Source: Mycolicibacterium sp. lyk4-40-TYG-92
GTDB taxonomy: Bacteria; Actinomycetota; Actinomycetes; Mycobacteriales; Mycobacteriaceae
Reading direction: 5' to 3'
DNA length: 64,000 nucleotides
Assembly: GCF_030209435.1 (NCBI RefSeq)
Contig: NZ_JARVRX010000003.1
Span: 496,001 to 560,000 of the forward strand
Below the pieces are notes generated by a model, which worked only from the letters and a program-made list of their open reading frames with translations, ran no database searches and was not told where the DNA came from. Positions 1 through 8,639 of the stretch are shown one piece after another. Position numbers and translations under genes: made by a program. Numbering within the stretch: the stretch's first letter is position 1; each line of letters opens with the position of its first letter.

Positions 1-390
1 ACCGAACCGGCGCTGTTCGACATCGTCACCGCCACTGACGATGTTGAGCAACAGCCGTCCTTCGGAGAATCGCTGGAAGGTCGCCGCCTGCTGCGCGGCC
101 AGGGTGGGCGGCACCAGGCCGGGCCGAAAAGCGACGAGGAACTTGAGTCGTTCGGTCTGCTCGAGCAGGGCTGCTGACGTCAACCAGGCGTCCTCACACC
201 AGGTTCCGGTCGGCGTCAGGACCCCCTCGAATCCGAGATGGTCGGCCGCACGGGCCACTTCACTGAGATAGCGCAGGCTGGGCTTGCGGTAACCCGCCGG
301 AACCGTGTGGTGCGATGACGCGTGCGACGCGCCGACGATCGAGCGACTGTCACCGTTGGTCGGCAGAAACCAGAAGAACTTGGCGGACAA
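1..390 (-). CDS. ssuD: Alkanesulfonate monooxygenase SsuD (5' part, cut by window edge)
   Basis: Luciferase-like (LLM class) FMNH2-dependent oxygenase expected to release sulfite from alkanesulfonates in the cytoplasm. Only the first 130 codons lie in the window. They carry the SsuD N-terminal signature: FWFLPTNGD near residues 5-13, GVLTPTGTWCEDAW around residue 55, and LKFLVAFRPG followed by PTLAAQQAATFQRFSEGRLL. Start taken as TTG at 388-390 because AGGAGG sits six bases upstream and the reading frame begins there. It is the last gene of a minus-strand operon, 10 bp after the binding-protein gene. Family assignment is firm; the exact sulfonate substrate is not readable. Confidence 0.88.
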   Translation of the reverse strand, partial: MSAKFFWFLPTNGDSRSIVGASHASSHHTVPAGYRKPSLRYLSEVARAADHLGFEGVLTPTGTWCEDAWLTSAALLEQTERLKFLVAFRPGLVPPTLAAQQAATFQRFSEGRLLLNIVSGGDDVEQRRFG

Positions 391-400
391 GACGATCCTC

Positions 401-1426
401 CTATTTTGCGGTGGTCCAGAACTGCGACAGCTGATCGCCGAACCGGTTGTCGACGAATTGCGAGAAGGTGGGTTTGTGGTCGATCTGTCCGGACTGTGCG
501 AACGCGTCGGCGAGCTGCTGCTCGGAGGCGAGCACCGCATCGTTGATGGGGATCGCGAGCCGCAGGCTCCGTGACTGCGCGACGCGGGCCACCTGCGGAT
601 CGATTCCGATTGCGGCAGCGTACTTCTGGTACCACTCGTCCGGGTGGTCCTTGGCCCAGAGGGAGGCCCGGGCCACGCGCTGCACGAAGTCGGCCAGCGC
701 GCTGTTGCGTTTCGCGTCCTGCAGGGCCGCCACCGAGGCGATGCCGAAGCCGTAGCCGTTGGTGACGCTTTCGGCGGTGGCCACGGTGCGCACCTTGAGC
801 TGGTTCTGGGCCAGTGCCGTGTACGGATCCCAGATGGCCCAGGCATCTGCCTGCCCCTGACTCAGGGCGGTGAAGGCGTCGGCCGGCTGCAGGAACACCA
901 GCTGAATGTCCTTGACCGTCAGGCCGGCTTTCTGCAGCTGCAGAAGGAGGTGACCGTGTGCCGAGCTCCCCTTGCCGACGACGACCTTCTTTCCGCGGAG
1001 GTCGGCCACGGAATGTACCGCGGACTGGGCGGGGGTGAGGATCTGGTCACCGGCAGCGCTGTTCGAATAGGCCGCGATGACCCGGATTTTCGCGCCTGCC
1101 GCGGCGCCGAAGATCGGCGGTGTGTTCCCCGTGACGGCAAAGTCGATCTTGCCTGCAGTGGCCGCTTCGACCTGGGGCGGACCGGAGGTGAATGTCGAGA
1201 ACTGCACCTTGTAGGGCACGTTGTCGAGCTCCCCGGCTGCGCGGAGCAAGGACTCGGTGCCGCCCTTCTGATCGCCCACCTGCAGCGTAAGGCCGGACAG
1301 GTCCGCTGCCGGAACTGTTTGGGGCACAGCCACTTCGTTCTTGGTGTCGCGGCTGGACACGCAGGCGGTGAGCAGTGCCCCAGCGGCCAGAACGGATACC
1401 AGCCGCGCCATCCGTGAATGCGTCAC
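401..1426 (-). CDS. ssuA: Sulfonate ABC transporter substrate-binding lipoprotein SsuA
   Basis: Periplasmic-side solute-binding lipoprotein of 341 aa that would capture aliphatic sulfonates for the SsuBC transporter. The N-terminus has a short hydrophobic stretch ending in lipobox LLTAC, with the lipidated Cys at about residue 22. The mature part has the NMT1/SsuA-type pattern: VGDQKGG near residue 50, ATAGKIDFAVTGNTPP around 90-105 and QGQADAWAIWDPY around 185-200. It lies between ssuB (13 bp upstream) and ssuD (10 bp downstream), so co-transcription is likely. Related families bind nitrate, taurine or thiamine precursors; the neighbouring ssuD makes sulfonates the best reading. Confidence 0.88.
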   Translation of the reverse strand: MTHSRMARLVSVLAAGALLTACVSSRDTKNEVAVPQTVPAADLSGLTLQVGDQKGGTESLLRAAGELDNVPYKVQFSTFTSGPPQVEAATAGKIDFAVTGNTPPIFGAAAGAKIRVIAAYSNSAAGDQILTPAQSAVHSVADLRGKKVVVGKGSSAHGHLLLQLQKAGLTVKDIQLVFLQPADAFTALSQGQADAWAIWDPYTALAQNQLKVRTVATAESVTNGYGFGIASVAALQDAKRNSALADFVQRVARASLWAKDHPDEWYQKYAAAIGIDPQVARVAQSRSLRLAIPINDAVLASEQQLADAFAQSGQIDHKPTFSQFVDNRFGDQLSQFWTTAK

Positions 1427-1438
1427 AGTCTTCTCCTG

Positions 1439-2191
1439 TCAGACACCGAGCCGCGTCAGCAGCTCGGTGCGGTAATCGTCGGTGTGTCGGTCGCGCTGAC
1501 CGTGTGGTTGGCGGGGATTCGCGATCGGCAGGGTGTGCGCCACCCGTCCGTTCTCGAGCACGATGATGGTGTCGGCCAGCGCGATGGCCTCGTCCACGTC
1601 GTGCGTGACCAGGAGCACCCCGAAGTTGTGCTGGCGCCAGAGGTTCAGCAGAAGACGGTGCATCGAGAGCCGGGTCAGGGCGTCGAGCGCCCCGAACGGC
1701 TCGTCGAGCAGCAGCAGTTGCGGCTCCGCCACCAGCGCGCGGGCCAGGGAGACCCGTTGTGCCTGACCACCTGACAGGGTCAGCGGCCAGGACTGCGCCT
1801 TGTCGGCCAGGCCCACCTCGGCCAGGGCCTGATCGGCTCGGGAGAGCGCATCGGCGCGGGACAATCTGGCGCGGGTCAGGCCATAACGGACGTTGTCACG
1901 AACGGATCGCCACGGGAACAGCCGGGGCTCCTGAAACGCGACGGCCGGCGCGCCCTGTACCTCGCGCTCGCCCTGGAAATCACCGGCGAGGCCCGAGAGC
2001 ACCCGCAGTATCGTCGATTTTCCCGAACCGCTGCGCCCGACGAGCGCGACGATCTCGCCGCGCTTCACCCGAAGGCTGACATCGTCGAGCACCCGGTTGG
2101 CGCCGTACCACTTGGACACCGAGCGCAACTCCGCCGCGGGTGGTCCGGACACCGCGGGCGGCTCAACAGGTACTTCGTAAAGTGCTGTCAC
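1439..2191 (-). CDS. ssuB: Sulfonate ABC transporter ATP-binding protein SsuB
   Basis: Cytoplasmic ATPase of the sulfonate importer, 250 aa. Walker A GRSGSGKST at residues 52-60, ABC signature LSGGQAQRVSLARAL, Walker B LLLLDEPFGALD and the switch His in LLVTHDVDEA are all present. The start is GTG at 2189-2191: the open frame continues far upstream, but similarity begins with this Val and it follows the permease stop by 10 bp. The length is typical of SsuB/TauB ATPases. Operon order is ssuC-ssuB-ssuA-ssuD. Confidence 0.9.
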   Translation of the reverse strand: MTALYEVPVEPPAVSGPPAAELRSVSKWYGANRVLDDVSLRVKRGEIVALVGRSGSGKSTILRVLSGLAGDFQGEREVQGAPAVAFQEPRLFPWRSVRDNVRYGLTRARLSRADALSRADQALAEVGLADKAQSWPLTLSGGQAQRVSLARALVAEPQLLLLDEPFGALDALTRLSMHRLLLNLWRQHNFGVLLVTHDVDEAIALADTIIVLENGRVAHTLPIANPRQPHGQRDRHTDDYRTELLTRLGV

Positions 2192-2201
2192 AGGGTGCCT
2201 T

Positions 2202-3047
2202 TCAGACTCGATAGCGCAAGGCGCGGCGCTCCAGAATCCGCACCAGCGCGTCGGTGATGATGCCAAGCAGCGCGTAGACGACGAGACCGAAGATGATGAC
2301 GTCGATACGGAGGAAGTCGCGCGCGTTGTTGATGAGGTAGCCGACGCCCGAGTCGGCGTTGATCTGTTCCGCCACGATGAGCGTGAGCCACGAGATGGCC
2401 AGCGATTGCCGCAACCCCACGAGCACCTGGGGCGCGGCGCTGGGGACGACGACGGTCCGCAGCCGTTGCAGCGGCGAAAAGCCGAGTACGGCAGCAGTTT
2501 CGAAGAGCTTGGGGTCGACCTGGCGGATTGCCGACGAGGTATTGAGGTAGAGCGGGAATGCCGCACCCAACGCGACCATGAGCACCTTGGGCAGCTCGCC
2601 GATGCCGAACCAGACGATGAACAGCGGGATCAAGCCGAGGTGGGGGAGCGCCCGGATCATCTGCATTGTCGGATCGACGGTGGCGTCGGCCCACTTGGAG
2701 AACCCCACGAGTGCGCCGAGGGCGGCCCCGATGACTCCGCCGAGGAAGAGGCCCTCGGCGGCGCGTAAGCCGGAAATGCGCAGTGCTTCGGCGAGCTGAC
2801 CGTTGCCGATCAGCTCGATGCCGGCCTCGGCGATGATCTGGGGCGCCGGCAGGACCTCGGGATCGATGAGGCCCCACGCACTGCCGGCCTGCCAGAGGAT
2901 CAGCACCGCCAGCGGTGACAGCCAGCGGATGATTTCCCAGCGCCGGGCATGGACGCGGCTACGCCAGGAAACCGCCTGCACCGCTGCAGGTTCGGTACCG
3001 GGGGCCACCGGGGCGACAGCGGCCACCGGGGCCTCGCGGGTGGTCAT
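2202..3047 (-). CDS. ssuC: Sulfonate ABC transporter permease SsuC
   Basis: Inner-membrane permease of the importer, 281 aa, with about six hydrophobic helices and the BPD_transp_1 coupling region near EAAVLGFSPLQRLRTVVVPSAAPQVLVGLRQ. Start placed at ATG 3045-3047 because GAGGAG lies four bases upstream; the longer open frame to 3218 starts inside the non-coding divergent region. An Ala/Val/Pro-rich stretch of about 30 residues precedes the first helix. This is the first gene of the ssu operon. The 206 bp upstream is shared with a divergent SDR gene and should hold the operon promoter; I see no clear regulator motif. Confidence 0.88.
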   Translation of the reverse strand: MTTREAPVAAVAPVAPGTEPAAVQAVSWRSRVHARRWEIIRWLSPLAVLILWQAGSAWGLIDPEVLPAPQIIAEAGIELIGNGQLAEALRISGLRAAEGLFLGGVIGAALGALVGFSKWADATVDPTMQMIRALPHLGLIPLFIVWFGIGELPKVLMVALGAAFPLYLNTSSAIRQVDPKLFETAAVLGFSPLQRLRTVVVPSAAPQVLVGLRQSLAISWLTLIVAEQINADSGVGYLINNARDFLRIDVIIFGLVVYALLGIITDALVRILERRALRYRV

Positions 3048-3253
3048 CACGCTCCTCACGTCGACGGGAGTCAGGCACGCGGACTCGTGCCACGACGTCG
3101 AAGGTAGGAGGCGTGGAATCGCTGGTGAAGGGTTAACGTCGCGCTGATTTGGTCGGTATTGCCCGCCGCTCGGGCGGATGTCCAGACGATCACGCATGGA
3201 TCTCAGACGAAAGCACATTGATCGTCCAGCCTGACCTGCCTAGGTTTTGACGT

Positions 3254-4003
3254 ATGAAGACAGCACTGATCACCGGTTGTTCCTCGGGCTACGGACTCGA
3301 GACTGCCCGCTACTTCCACTCGCAAGGCTGGAACGTCATCGCCACCATGCGGACGCCGCGTCCAGAACTGTTCCCGGACTCGGATCGCATCCGGGTGTTG
3401 GCGCTCGACGTGACAGATCCGCAGAGTATCGCCGCGGCTGTCGGGGCGGCCGGTCCGATCGACGTGCTGGTGAACAACGCCGGCGTCGGGGTCGTGGGTG
3501 CGTTCGAGGCGACGCCGATGGAGACGACCCGGGAGGTGTTCGAGACCAACACCTTTGGGGTTATGGCGATGACGCAGGCGGTGGTCCCGCAGTTTCGTGA
3601 ACGACGTTCGGGCACCATCGTGAACGTGACGTCCAGCGCAACCCTGGCGCCCATGCCGCTGGCTGCCGTGTACACCGCCAGCAAGACGGCGATCGAGGGG
3701 TTCACCGGCTCGCTGGCTCTGGAGCTCGAATTCTTCGGTGTGGCTGCCAAACTCGTCGAGCCGGGTTACGGGCCGGGGACCAACTTCGCCGCCAACGGCT
3801 CCTCCCGGATGGACGGCCTGCTGCCGCAGGAATACCTGGACTTCGCGGCTCCGGTGATGGCCGGGTTCGGGAACGTCGACGTGTTCACGACTGCTTCCGA
3901 CGTGGCCGAGGTCGTCTACGAGGCCGCGACGGACACATCGGGCCGGTTGCGGTTCGCGGCGGGTCCGGATGCGCTGGCCCTCGTCGCCGTGCAGAGCGAA
4001 TAG
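3254..4003 (+). CDS. SDR family oxidoreductase
   Basis: Classical short-chain dehydrogenase/reductase of 249 aa. The nucleotide-binding motif TGCSSGYG is at residues 7-14, the NNAG motif near residue 75 and the catalytic pair YTASK at Tyr140/Lys144, with the preceding Ser in NVTSSATL. The substrate cannot be read from sequence. A TAGGTT hexamer at about 3240-3245 lies eight bases before the ATG and there is no Shine-Dalgarno, so the mRNA may be leaderless. It diverges from ssuC and is followed 35 bp later by an AraC-type gene that may regulate it. Confidence 0.85.
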   Translation: MKTALITGCSSGYGLETARYFHSQGWNVIATMRTPRPELFPDSDRIRVLALDVTDPQSIAAAVGAAGPIDVLVNNAGVGVVGAFEATPMETTREVFETNTFGVMAMTQAVVPQFRERRSGTIVNVTSSATLAPMPLAAVYTASKTAIEGFTGSLALELEFFGVAAKLVEPGYGPGTNFAANGSSRMDGLLPQEYLDFAAPVMAGFGNVDVFTTASDVAEVVYEAATDTSGRLRFAAGPDALALVAVQSE

Positions 4004-4038
4004 ACACGTACTCGCTCGGTCGCGGGTACCGTGTCGAA

Positions 4039-4950
4039 ATGGCAACGGACCCGCTCGATTTCATCGTCGCGCTGTTGCAGTCGCGGGCGGTGCGGTCCAA
4101 GATCGTGGCCGGTGGCGGTCAGTGGAGCGTCCGCAAACCGCGGTACACCGATCCGTCCTTCTGCGTGATGCTAGAGGGCACGTGCTGGTTCCTCCCGGAG
4201 GAGGGCGACGCGATCGAACTGCGCGACGGTGACTTTCTGCTCCTACCAGAGACGCCGAGCTTCGTGTTGGCGAGCGATCCGACTCTGCCGCCGACGGACG
4301 CGCCGATCGATGTCGAAGGTGACGCCGCATACGGCGACAGCGCTCCGACGATGCGGATGCTGGGTGGGTACTTCCAGTTCGATCGGGCGAACGCCGAACT
4401 CGTTGCCCGGCTGTTGCCGTCGGCGATTCTGATTCGACGGGGTGAACCGGGTGCGTCCCGGCTCGGTCGCATCGTCGAACTGATCGCCGAGGAAGCGGGC
4501 GAGTACAACCGATGTCGCGACCTCATCCTCGAGCGCCTGGTCGAGGTGCTGCTCATCGAGGCATGGCGGTTCGAGACCGAGCATGCGTCGGCTGAGCAGG
4601 GATTGCTTGGGGGACTCGCTGATCCAGCTTTGTCGGGAGTTCTCCGGGCATTGCATGCCGACCTGGCCGGGCCGTGGACGGTCGAGAAACTGGCGCGCAC
4701 CGCAGGAATGTCACGGGCCGTCTTCGCCGAGCGGTTCGCCCGCACCGTCGGCATCCCGCCGATGCAGTACCTCACCGAATGGCGGGTCGCGCGAGCGAAG
4801 GAACTGCTGCTGGGCGAGCGGCCCGCGCTCTCGGCGGTGGCCGGCAAGGCGGGCTACAGCTCGGCGAGCGCCTTCAGCGCGGCGTTCACGCGAGTGGTCG
4901 GGTGCTCGCCGGCCGAGTTCGCCAAACGCGGCGATCGCGGCGCAGGGTAA
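4039..4950 (+). CDS. AraC family transcriptional regulator (cupin sensor)
   Basis: One-component regulator of 303 aa. Residues 1-190 form a cupin-like AraC-binding sensor (WFLPEEGDAIELRDGDFLLLPETP near residues 50-75). The C-terminal 100 residues carry two helix-turn-helix units, including WTVEKLARTAGMSRAVFAERF and LLGERPALSAVAGKAGYSSASAFSAAF. TACCGT at 4027-4032 ends six bases before the ATG, which suggests its own leaderless promoter despite the closeness of the preceding SDR. The likely targets are its own gene and the upstream SDR; that is inferred from position only. Confidence 0.87.
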   Translation: MATDPLDFIVALLQSRAVRSKIVAGGGQWSVRKPRYTDPSFCVMLEGTCWFLPEEGDAIELRDGDFLLLPETPSFVLASDPTLPPTDAPIDVEGDAAYGDSAPTMRMLGGYFQFDRANAELVARLLPSAILIRRGEPGASRLGRIVELIAEEAGEYNRCRDLILERLVEVLLIEAWRFETEHASAEQGLLGGLADPALSGVLRALHADLAGPWTVEKLARTAGMSRAVFAERFARTVGIPPMQYLTEWRVARAKELLLGERPALSAVAGKAGYSSASAFSAAFTRVVGCSPAEFAKRGDRGAG

Positions 4951-4963
4951 CAGCGAAAGATAT

Positions 4964-5173
4964 TCAGAGCCGGTACATTTCGCGTGCCATGGCCGCCTCC
5001 TCGAACGATTCTTCGCGGCGCGGCGGATAGTGGTCGGCGCGATGCTCGGGCCAATGGGCCCGGCCGTGAATCCAGCTGCCGGCGGCGGCGGCCGCGTCGG
5101 CGAACTGCTGAGCGCTGTGGCGCAGCCAATCCCGCATCATCTCTGCGGGGGTCGGAACATGTGCGTGTGTCAT
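4964..5173 (-). CDS. Small hypothetical protein
   Basis: An unrecognised protein of 69 aa, starting MTHAHVPTPAEMMRDW and ending AAMAREMYRL. It is soluble, rich in Ala, Arg and His, and mostly predicted helical by eye. The ATG at 5171-5173 is preferred because the similarity-like helical part begins there; an ATG at 5207-5209 would give 81 aa. Neither start has a convincing ribosome-binding site. It converges on the AraC gene, 13 bp stop to stop, and follows no obvious operon. Translation is plausible but not certain. Confidence 0.45.
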   Translation of the reverse strand: MTHAHVPTPAEMMRDWLRHSAQQFADAAAAAGSWIHGRAHWPEHRADHYPPRREESFEEAAMAREMYRL

Positions 5174-5291
5174 GTTGTCGACGCTACGAATCCGCCCGGC
5201 GGTAGACATCGAGCCGAGGGCTGATCTTGATGTCCGACCAAGGTAGGAGGCGGCATTCCCTCATGGGTGGATGCCCGTTGACGTTCGAGGT

Positions 5292-5936
5292 TCAGGTGCT
5301 AGGCGGCGATCCGACGAAATCGTCCAGCGCCGACTCGATTTGGTGTGCCAGTCGCTGCGGCGCTTCGATGTCTCCGGTGATCAGGTCACGCAGTGCGCGG
5401 TGGAAGAGGCCGTCGGCCGTCGCATAGACGATGGCGGGCGTGACGATGACGGCGGACTCGGTGAGCTCGGCGTAGGCGATGACGGCTTTCCAGGTGAGCG
5501 CGGCAAGGCTGTCGTCGATCTCGTTGATGCTCACGGCGAAGCGGTCGTCGAAGAGTGCCTGGGTGCGGAGGTCGTACCAGAGCCGGTGCATCACGGCCGA
5601 CTCGCGCAGTGAATTGCTCAGCGCGTTGCTGATGCGGGTCTTGAGCTCCGGCCCGGAGCTGCCGTCGATGACGATGGAGTTGTAGCGGTCGATGAAGTGG
5701 TCCTTGTATTGCCGCACGCAGCACATGACGAGGTCGTCTTTGTCGTCGAAGTAGTAGTGCAGAACGCCGAGCGATATCTCGCAATGCTGGGCGAGCTCGC
5801 GCATGCTGGCCCGCGCGAAGCCCAGCGCAGCAAGCCCGCTGGTGGCCTGGGCGGCGAGCGCTTGGCGGCGTGCAGCGAACTTTTGCCCGCGCGGGCCCGA
5901 CAGTCGGCCTGCTACGCGGCTCGAAGGGGTATCCAC
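5292..5936 (-). CDS. TetR family regulator (BetI-like)
   Basis: TetR repressor of 214 aa. The N-terminal HTH is at residues 20-70: ALAAQATSGLAALGFARASMRELAQHCEIS, then the LGVLHYYFDDKDDLV recognition end. The C-terminal ligand domain follows. GTG start at 5934-5936 with GGAG five bases upstream. It diverges from the four-gene peroxidase/P450/acyl-CoA oxidase cluster across 181 bp that hold two small palindromes, so it is the best candidate for controlling that cluster. The C-terminal part looks BetI/TetR_C_6-like; the ligand is unknown, a fatty acid or oxylipin being a guess from context. Confidence 0.85.
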   Translation of the reverse strand: MDTPSSRVAGRLSGPRGQKFAARRQALAAQATSGLAALGFARASMRELAQHCEISLGVLHYYFDDKDDLVMCCVRQYKDHFIDRYNSIVIDGSSGPELKTRISNALSNSLRESAVMHRLWYDLRTQALFDDRFAVSINEIDDSLAALTWKAVIAYAELTESAVIVTPAIVYATADGLFHRALRDLITGDIEAPQRLAHQIESALDDFVGSPPST

Positions 5937-5959
5937 AGGGCTCCAGTGGCAGATGAGGT

Positions 5960-6041
5960 GTCAGTGAACTGACGGGAAATTGTAAGTCTAATCCTCTGAT
6001 CAGGCACTTCCGTCGTCGGCAGCAAAGTTTGGACGATCGTC
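5960..6041. promoter_or_regulatory. Candidate operators between tetR and the peroxidase/P450 cluster
   Basis: Two inverted repeats lie in the divergent region. At 5960-5973 arms GTCAGT and ACTGAC are separated by two bases. At 6032-6041 there is a perfect 10-bp palindrome GACGATCGTC, flanked by weakly symmetric TTTG and TTGAAA. A TATCAT hexamer at 6074-6079 could be the -10 box of the plus-strand cluster. Binding by the adjacent TetR is an inference. Confidence 0.35.
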
Positions 6042-6117
6042 TTGAAATGCCCACGAAGAGTGGCGTAGATCACTATCATGCTCCGCGGGTACTCGAAATT
6101 CAACGGGAATGGTGCGG

Positions 6118-6768
6118 ATGAGCGAACAAGAAACCGCCGCGGATTCTGCTGCGGAAGACAGGTTGGCGTGGTTGCGAAAATCCGCAGCAGAAGGCCAGTC
6201 GGGGGCGGTCGACTCGGCGTGGAGCTGGATTGTCGAGCTCTCCACGTTGGCCGACAACGACGCCGACTCGGCTGAAGCGCAGCTCAATGATCTTTTCCGA
6301 CTGGGTGCGCCACCCGTCGATCTGGACGGTCCGACCGAGGGCATCCTGGTCATGACGACGACCAACCCCGCCCTGGATACCGTGACCCGGGCCGTCACCG
6401 CCTTGTGGATGCCCTGGCAGGGCAAACGCTTCGACGCGGATGCCGGTACCGGGGACAACCGGCTGACGCGCAGCACCGGACTTGTCGGCAAATTGCTGTG
6501 GCCGCTGTACTCGATGCGTGACGCCGAATCGGGCAAACTCGCCTTCGATTTCGCCACGTATGTCGAAGCCGGCAAGGACGATCCCGACCGCCAGGTGATG
6601 GTCATCGATTACGCCAACGTGGAATCCAATCCGCGGTTGGTGATCCGCAGCATCCGCGACGAACTGGTGGAGCTGGTACCCGGCGTCTACCTCGGCAAGA
6701 TTCTGTTCAACACCGGCTCCGACCGGTTCAGCAAGATTGGATATTTCGCGCTGCGCACGCCTCGCTGA
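6118..6768 (+). CDS. Unknown 216-aa protein, first gene of the oxylipin-like cluster
   Basis: Not recognised. The protein is soluble, with no signal peptide or membrane segment. Residues 1-65 are acidic and helical. From about residue 70 a beta-rich part begins (GILVMTTTNPALDTVTRAV, LWMPWQGKRFDADAG), ending in IRDELVELVPGVYLGKILF and SKIGYFAL. That pattern suggests a barrel-like lipid-binding fold, but this is only an impression. ATG at 6118 is preferred because GGGA lies nine bases upstream; an ATG at 6109 leaves no spacing. It precedes the peroxidase gene by 56 bp and is probably co-transcribed, which hints at a role in handling the lipid substrate or product. Confidence 0.65.
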   Translation: MSEQETAADSAAEDRLAWLRKSAAEGQSGAVDSAWSWIVELSTLADNDADSAEAQLNDLFRLGAPPVDLDGPTEGILVMTTTNPALDTVTRAVTALWMPWQGKRFDADAGTGDNRLTRSTGLVGKLLWPLYSMRDAESGKLAFDFATYVEAGKDDPDRQVMVIDYANVESNPRLVIRSIRDELVELVPGVYLGKILFNTGSDRFSKIGYFALRTPR

Positions 6769-6824
6769 CGGACCCCAGATCATCCGACGACCACCGACAA
6801 ACTTCGAAAAGAAACGGCGACAAC

Positions 6825-8633
6825 ATGATTCCGTCTCAGTGGCACGAATATCCCTCTCTCCTCCTGCAGTTGAACGCACTGTCGAAGACCCGTGACGAGC
6901 TGCGTGAGCACAACCTGTACGAGGCGTACGGCATGCGGCCGTCCGACGACCTCGGCCAGCCCACCGATGAGGTACGCCGCGCCCGTCAGCCTGATGGCAC
7001 CTGGAACGATCTCCAGGATCCGCACATGGGCGCCAAGGGCACCGGCTTCGGTCGCAACGTGCCGCTGTCGATGACCGTCACCGACGTAAAACGACTCCTC
7101 AAGCCCGACCCTCGCGTCATCAGCCGCAAGCTGATGGCCCGTGACGATTTCAAGCCCGCGGGCATCATCAACGCGCTCGCCGCTGCGTGGCTGCAGTTCG
7201 AGAACCACAACTGGTTCTTCCACGGTGATGGCCACGCGGACAAGACCATCGACATCCCGCTGAGCGCCGACGACCACTTCCCCGAGAACCCGATGAAGAT
7301 CCGGTGCACCATCCCACTGCGCGGCGAGATCGCCGACGGCTGTCCCGCACCGGTTTTCGCCAATGCGGAGACACATTGGTGGGACGGCTCGCAGGTGTAC
7401 GGCAGCGGCAGGGATCGCCAGGCGGAGATTCGCACCTTCGTCGACGGCAAGGTCAAGGTCGACCCGAACGGCCGCCTCCCCGAGAGCGACATCCCCGGCA
7501 TCGACCTGACCGGTATGAAAGAGAACTACTGGGTGGGCACGGGTCTGCTGCACACCATGTTCGCGCGCGAGCACAATGCCGTCTGCGACGCCTTGAAGAA
7601 GGCGTACCCGAGCTTCGACGACCAGCGCCTGTTCGAACTCGGTGTACTCGTGGTGTCGGCGCTGATCGCCAAGATCCACACCGTCGAGTGGACGCCGTGC
7701 GTGCTGCGTCACCCGGCGCTGCAGATCGGCATGAACGCGAACTGGTATGGCGCGCTTGGCGAAACGTTCCGCGACAAGATCGGCCGCATCGGCGACAACG
7801 AGGCCCTCTCGGGCGTCGTGGGATCGTCGACCGATCACCACGCCGCACCCTTCTCCCTGACCGAGGAATTCGTCTCGGTCTACCGCATGCACCCGCTGAT
7901 CCCCGATGACTGGAACTTCTTCTCGCTGGAGTCCGGCGAACACCTCGTCAAGGCGGACTTCACGCAGCTGCAGGGCAGCTACACGCGCGACTTCATGGAC
8001 AAGCTCCAGATGAGCGACATGTGGTACTCGTTCGGTCTGGCCAGCGCCGGCGCCGTGTGCCTGCACAACTACCCGAACGCGCTGCGCAACCTGACCCGCG
8101 TCGACGGACAGGTCACCGACCTCGCCACCCTCGACATCGTGCGCGACCGGGAGCGAGGTGTGCCGCGCTACAACGACTTCCGCGAAGCTCTGCGGATGCC
8201 GCGGCGCAAGACCATCGACGACATCACCCCGAACAAGCAGTGGGCGCGGGAGATCAACGAGGTCTACAACGGTGACGTCGACGCCGTCGACCTGCAGATC
8301 GGTATGCAGGCCGAGCAGCCGCCGAAGGGATTCGGCTTCTCGGACACCGCATTCCGGATCTTCATCCTGATGGCGTCCCGCCGCCTCAAGAGCGACCGCT
8401 TCTTCACCAACGACTTCAAGCCCGAGGTGTACACCCAGGTCGGCTTCGACTGGGTGAACAACAACACCATGAAAGACGTGATGCTGCGGCACTACCCGGA
8501 GCTGGAGCCGGTGATCGGCGATGTCGAGCGGGTGTTCGCGCCGTGGCCGAAGCTGGGTGCACCGGTGCCGGGGAAGAAGAACCCGGTGGTGCAGCTGGCC
8601 GACTCCGTCCGCGCCTACCTGCCCTGGGGCTGA
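6825..8633 (+). CDS. Animal-haem-peroxidase family protein, alpha-dioxygenase-like
   Basis: Haem enzyme of 602 aa in the peroxidase-cyclooxygenase superfamily. The distal-haem helix WLQFENHNWFFHGD places the distal His at 128, with Asn129 where the calcium-ligand Asp often sits. HWWDGSQVYGS around residues 185-195 is a family hallmark. The motif SVYRMHPLIPD gives Tyr353 and proximal His356, matching the Tyr/His pair of plant alpha-dioxygenases (YRMH) and cyclooxygenases. This supports radical oxygenation of a fatty acid rather than simple peroxidase activity. No signal peptide. The stop is six bases from a P450 gene, recalling fungal Ppo enzymes in which a dioxygenase domain is fused to a P450. 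The product (2-hydroperoxide or other) is unknown. Confidence 0.87.
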   Translation: MIPSQWHEYPSLLLQLNALSKTRDELREHNLYEAYGMRPSDDLGQPTDEVRRARQPDGTWNDLQDPHMGAKGTGFGRNVPLSMTVTDVKRLLKPDPRVISRKLMARDDFKPAGIINALAAAWLQFENHNWFFHGDGHADKTIDIPLSADDHFPENPMKIRCTIPLRGEIADGCPAPVFANAETHWWDGSQVYGSGRDRQAEIRTFVDGKVKVDPNGRLPESDIPGIDLTGMKENYWVGTGLLHTMFAREHNAVCDALKKAYPSFDDQRLFELGVLVVSALIAKIHTVEWTPCVLRHPALQIGMNANWYGALGETFRDKIGRIGDNEALSGVVGSSTDHHAAPFSLTEEFVSVYRMHPLIPDDWNFFSLESGEHLVKADFTQLQGSYTRDFMDKLQMSDMWYSFGLASAGAVCLHNYPNALRNLTRVDGQVTDLATLDIVRDRERGVPRYNDFREALRMPRRKTIDDITPNKQWAREINEVYNGDVDAVDLQIGMQAEQPPKGFGFSDTAFRIFILMASRRLKSDRFFTNDFKPEVYTQVGFDWVNNNTMKDVMLRHYPELEPVIGDVERVFAPWPKLGAPVPGKKNPVVQLADSVRAYLPWG

Positions 8634-8639
8634 CGAACG

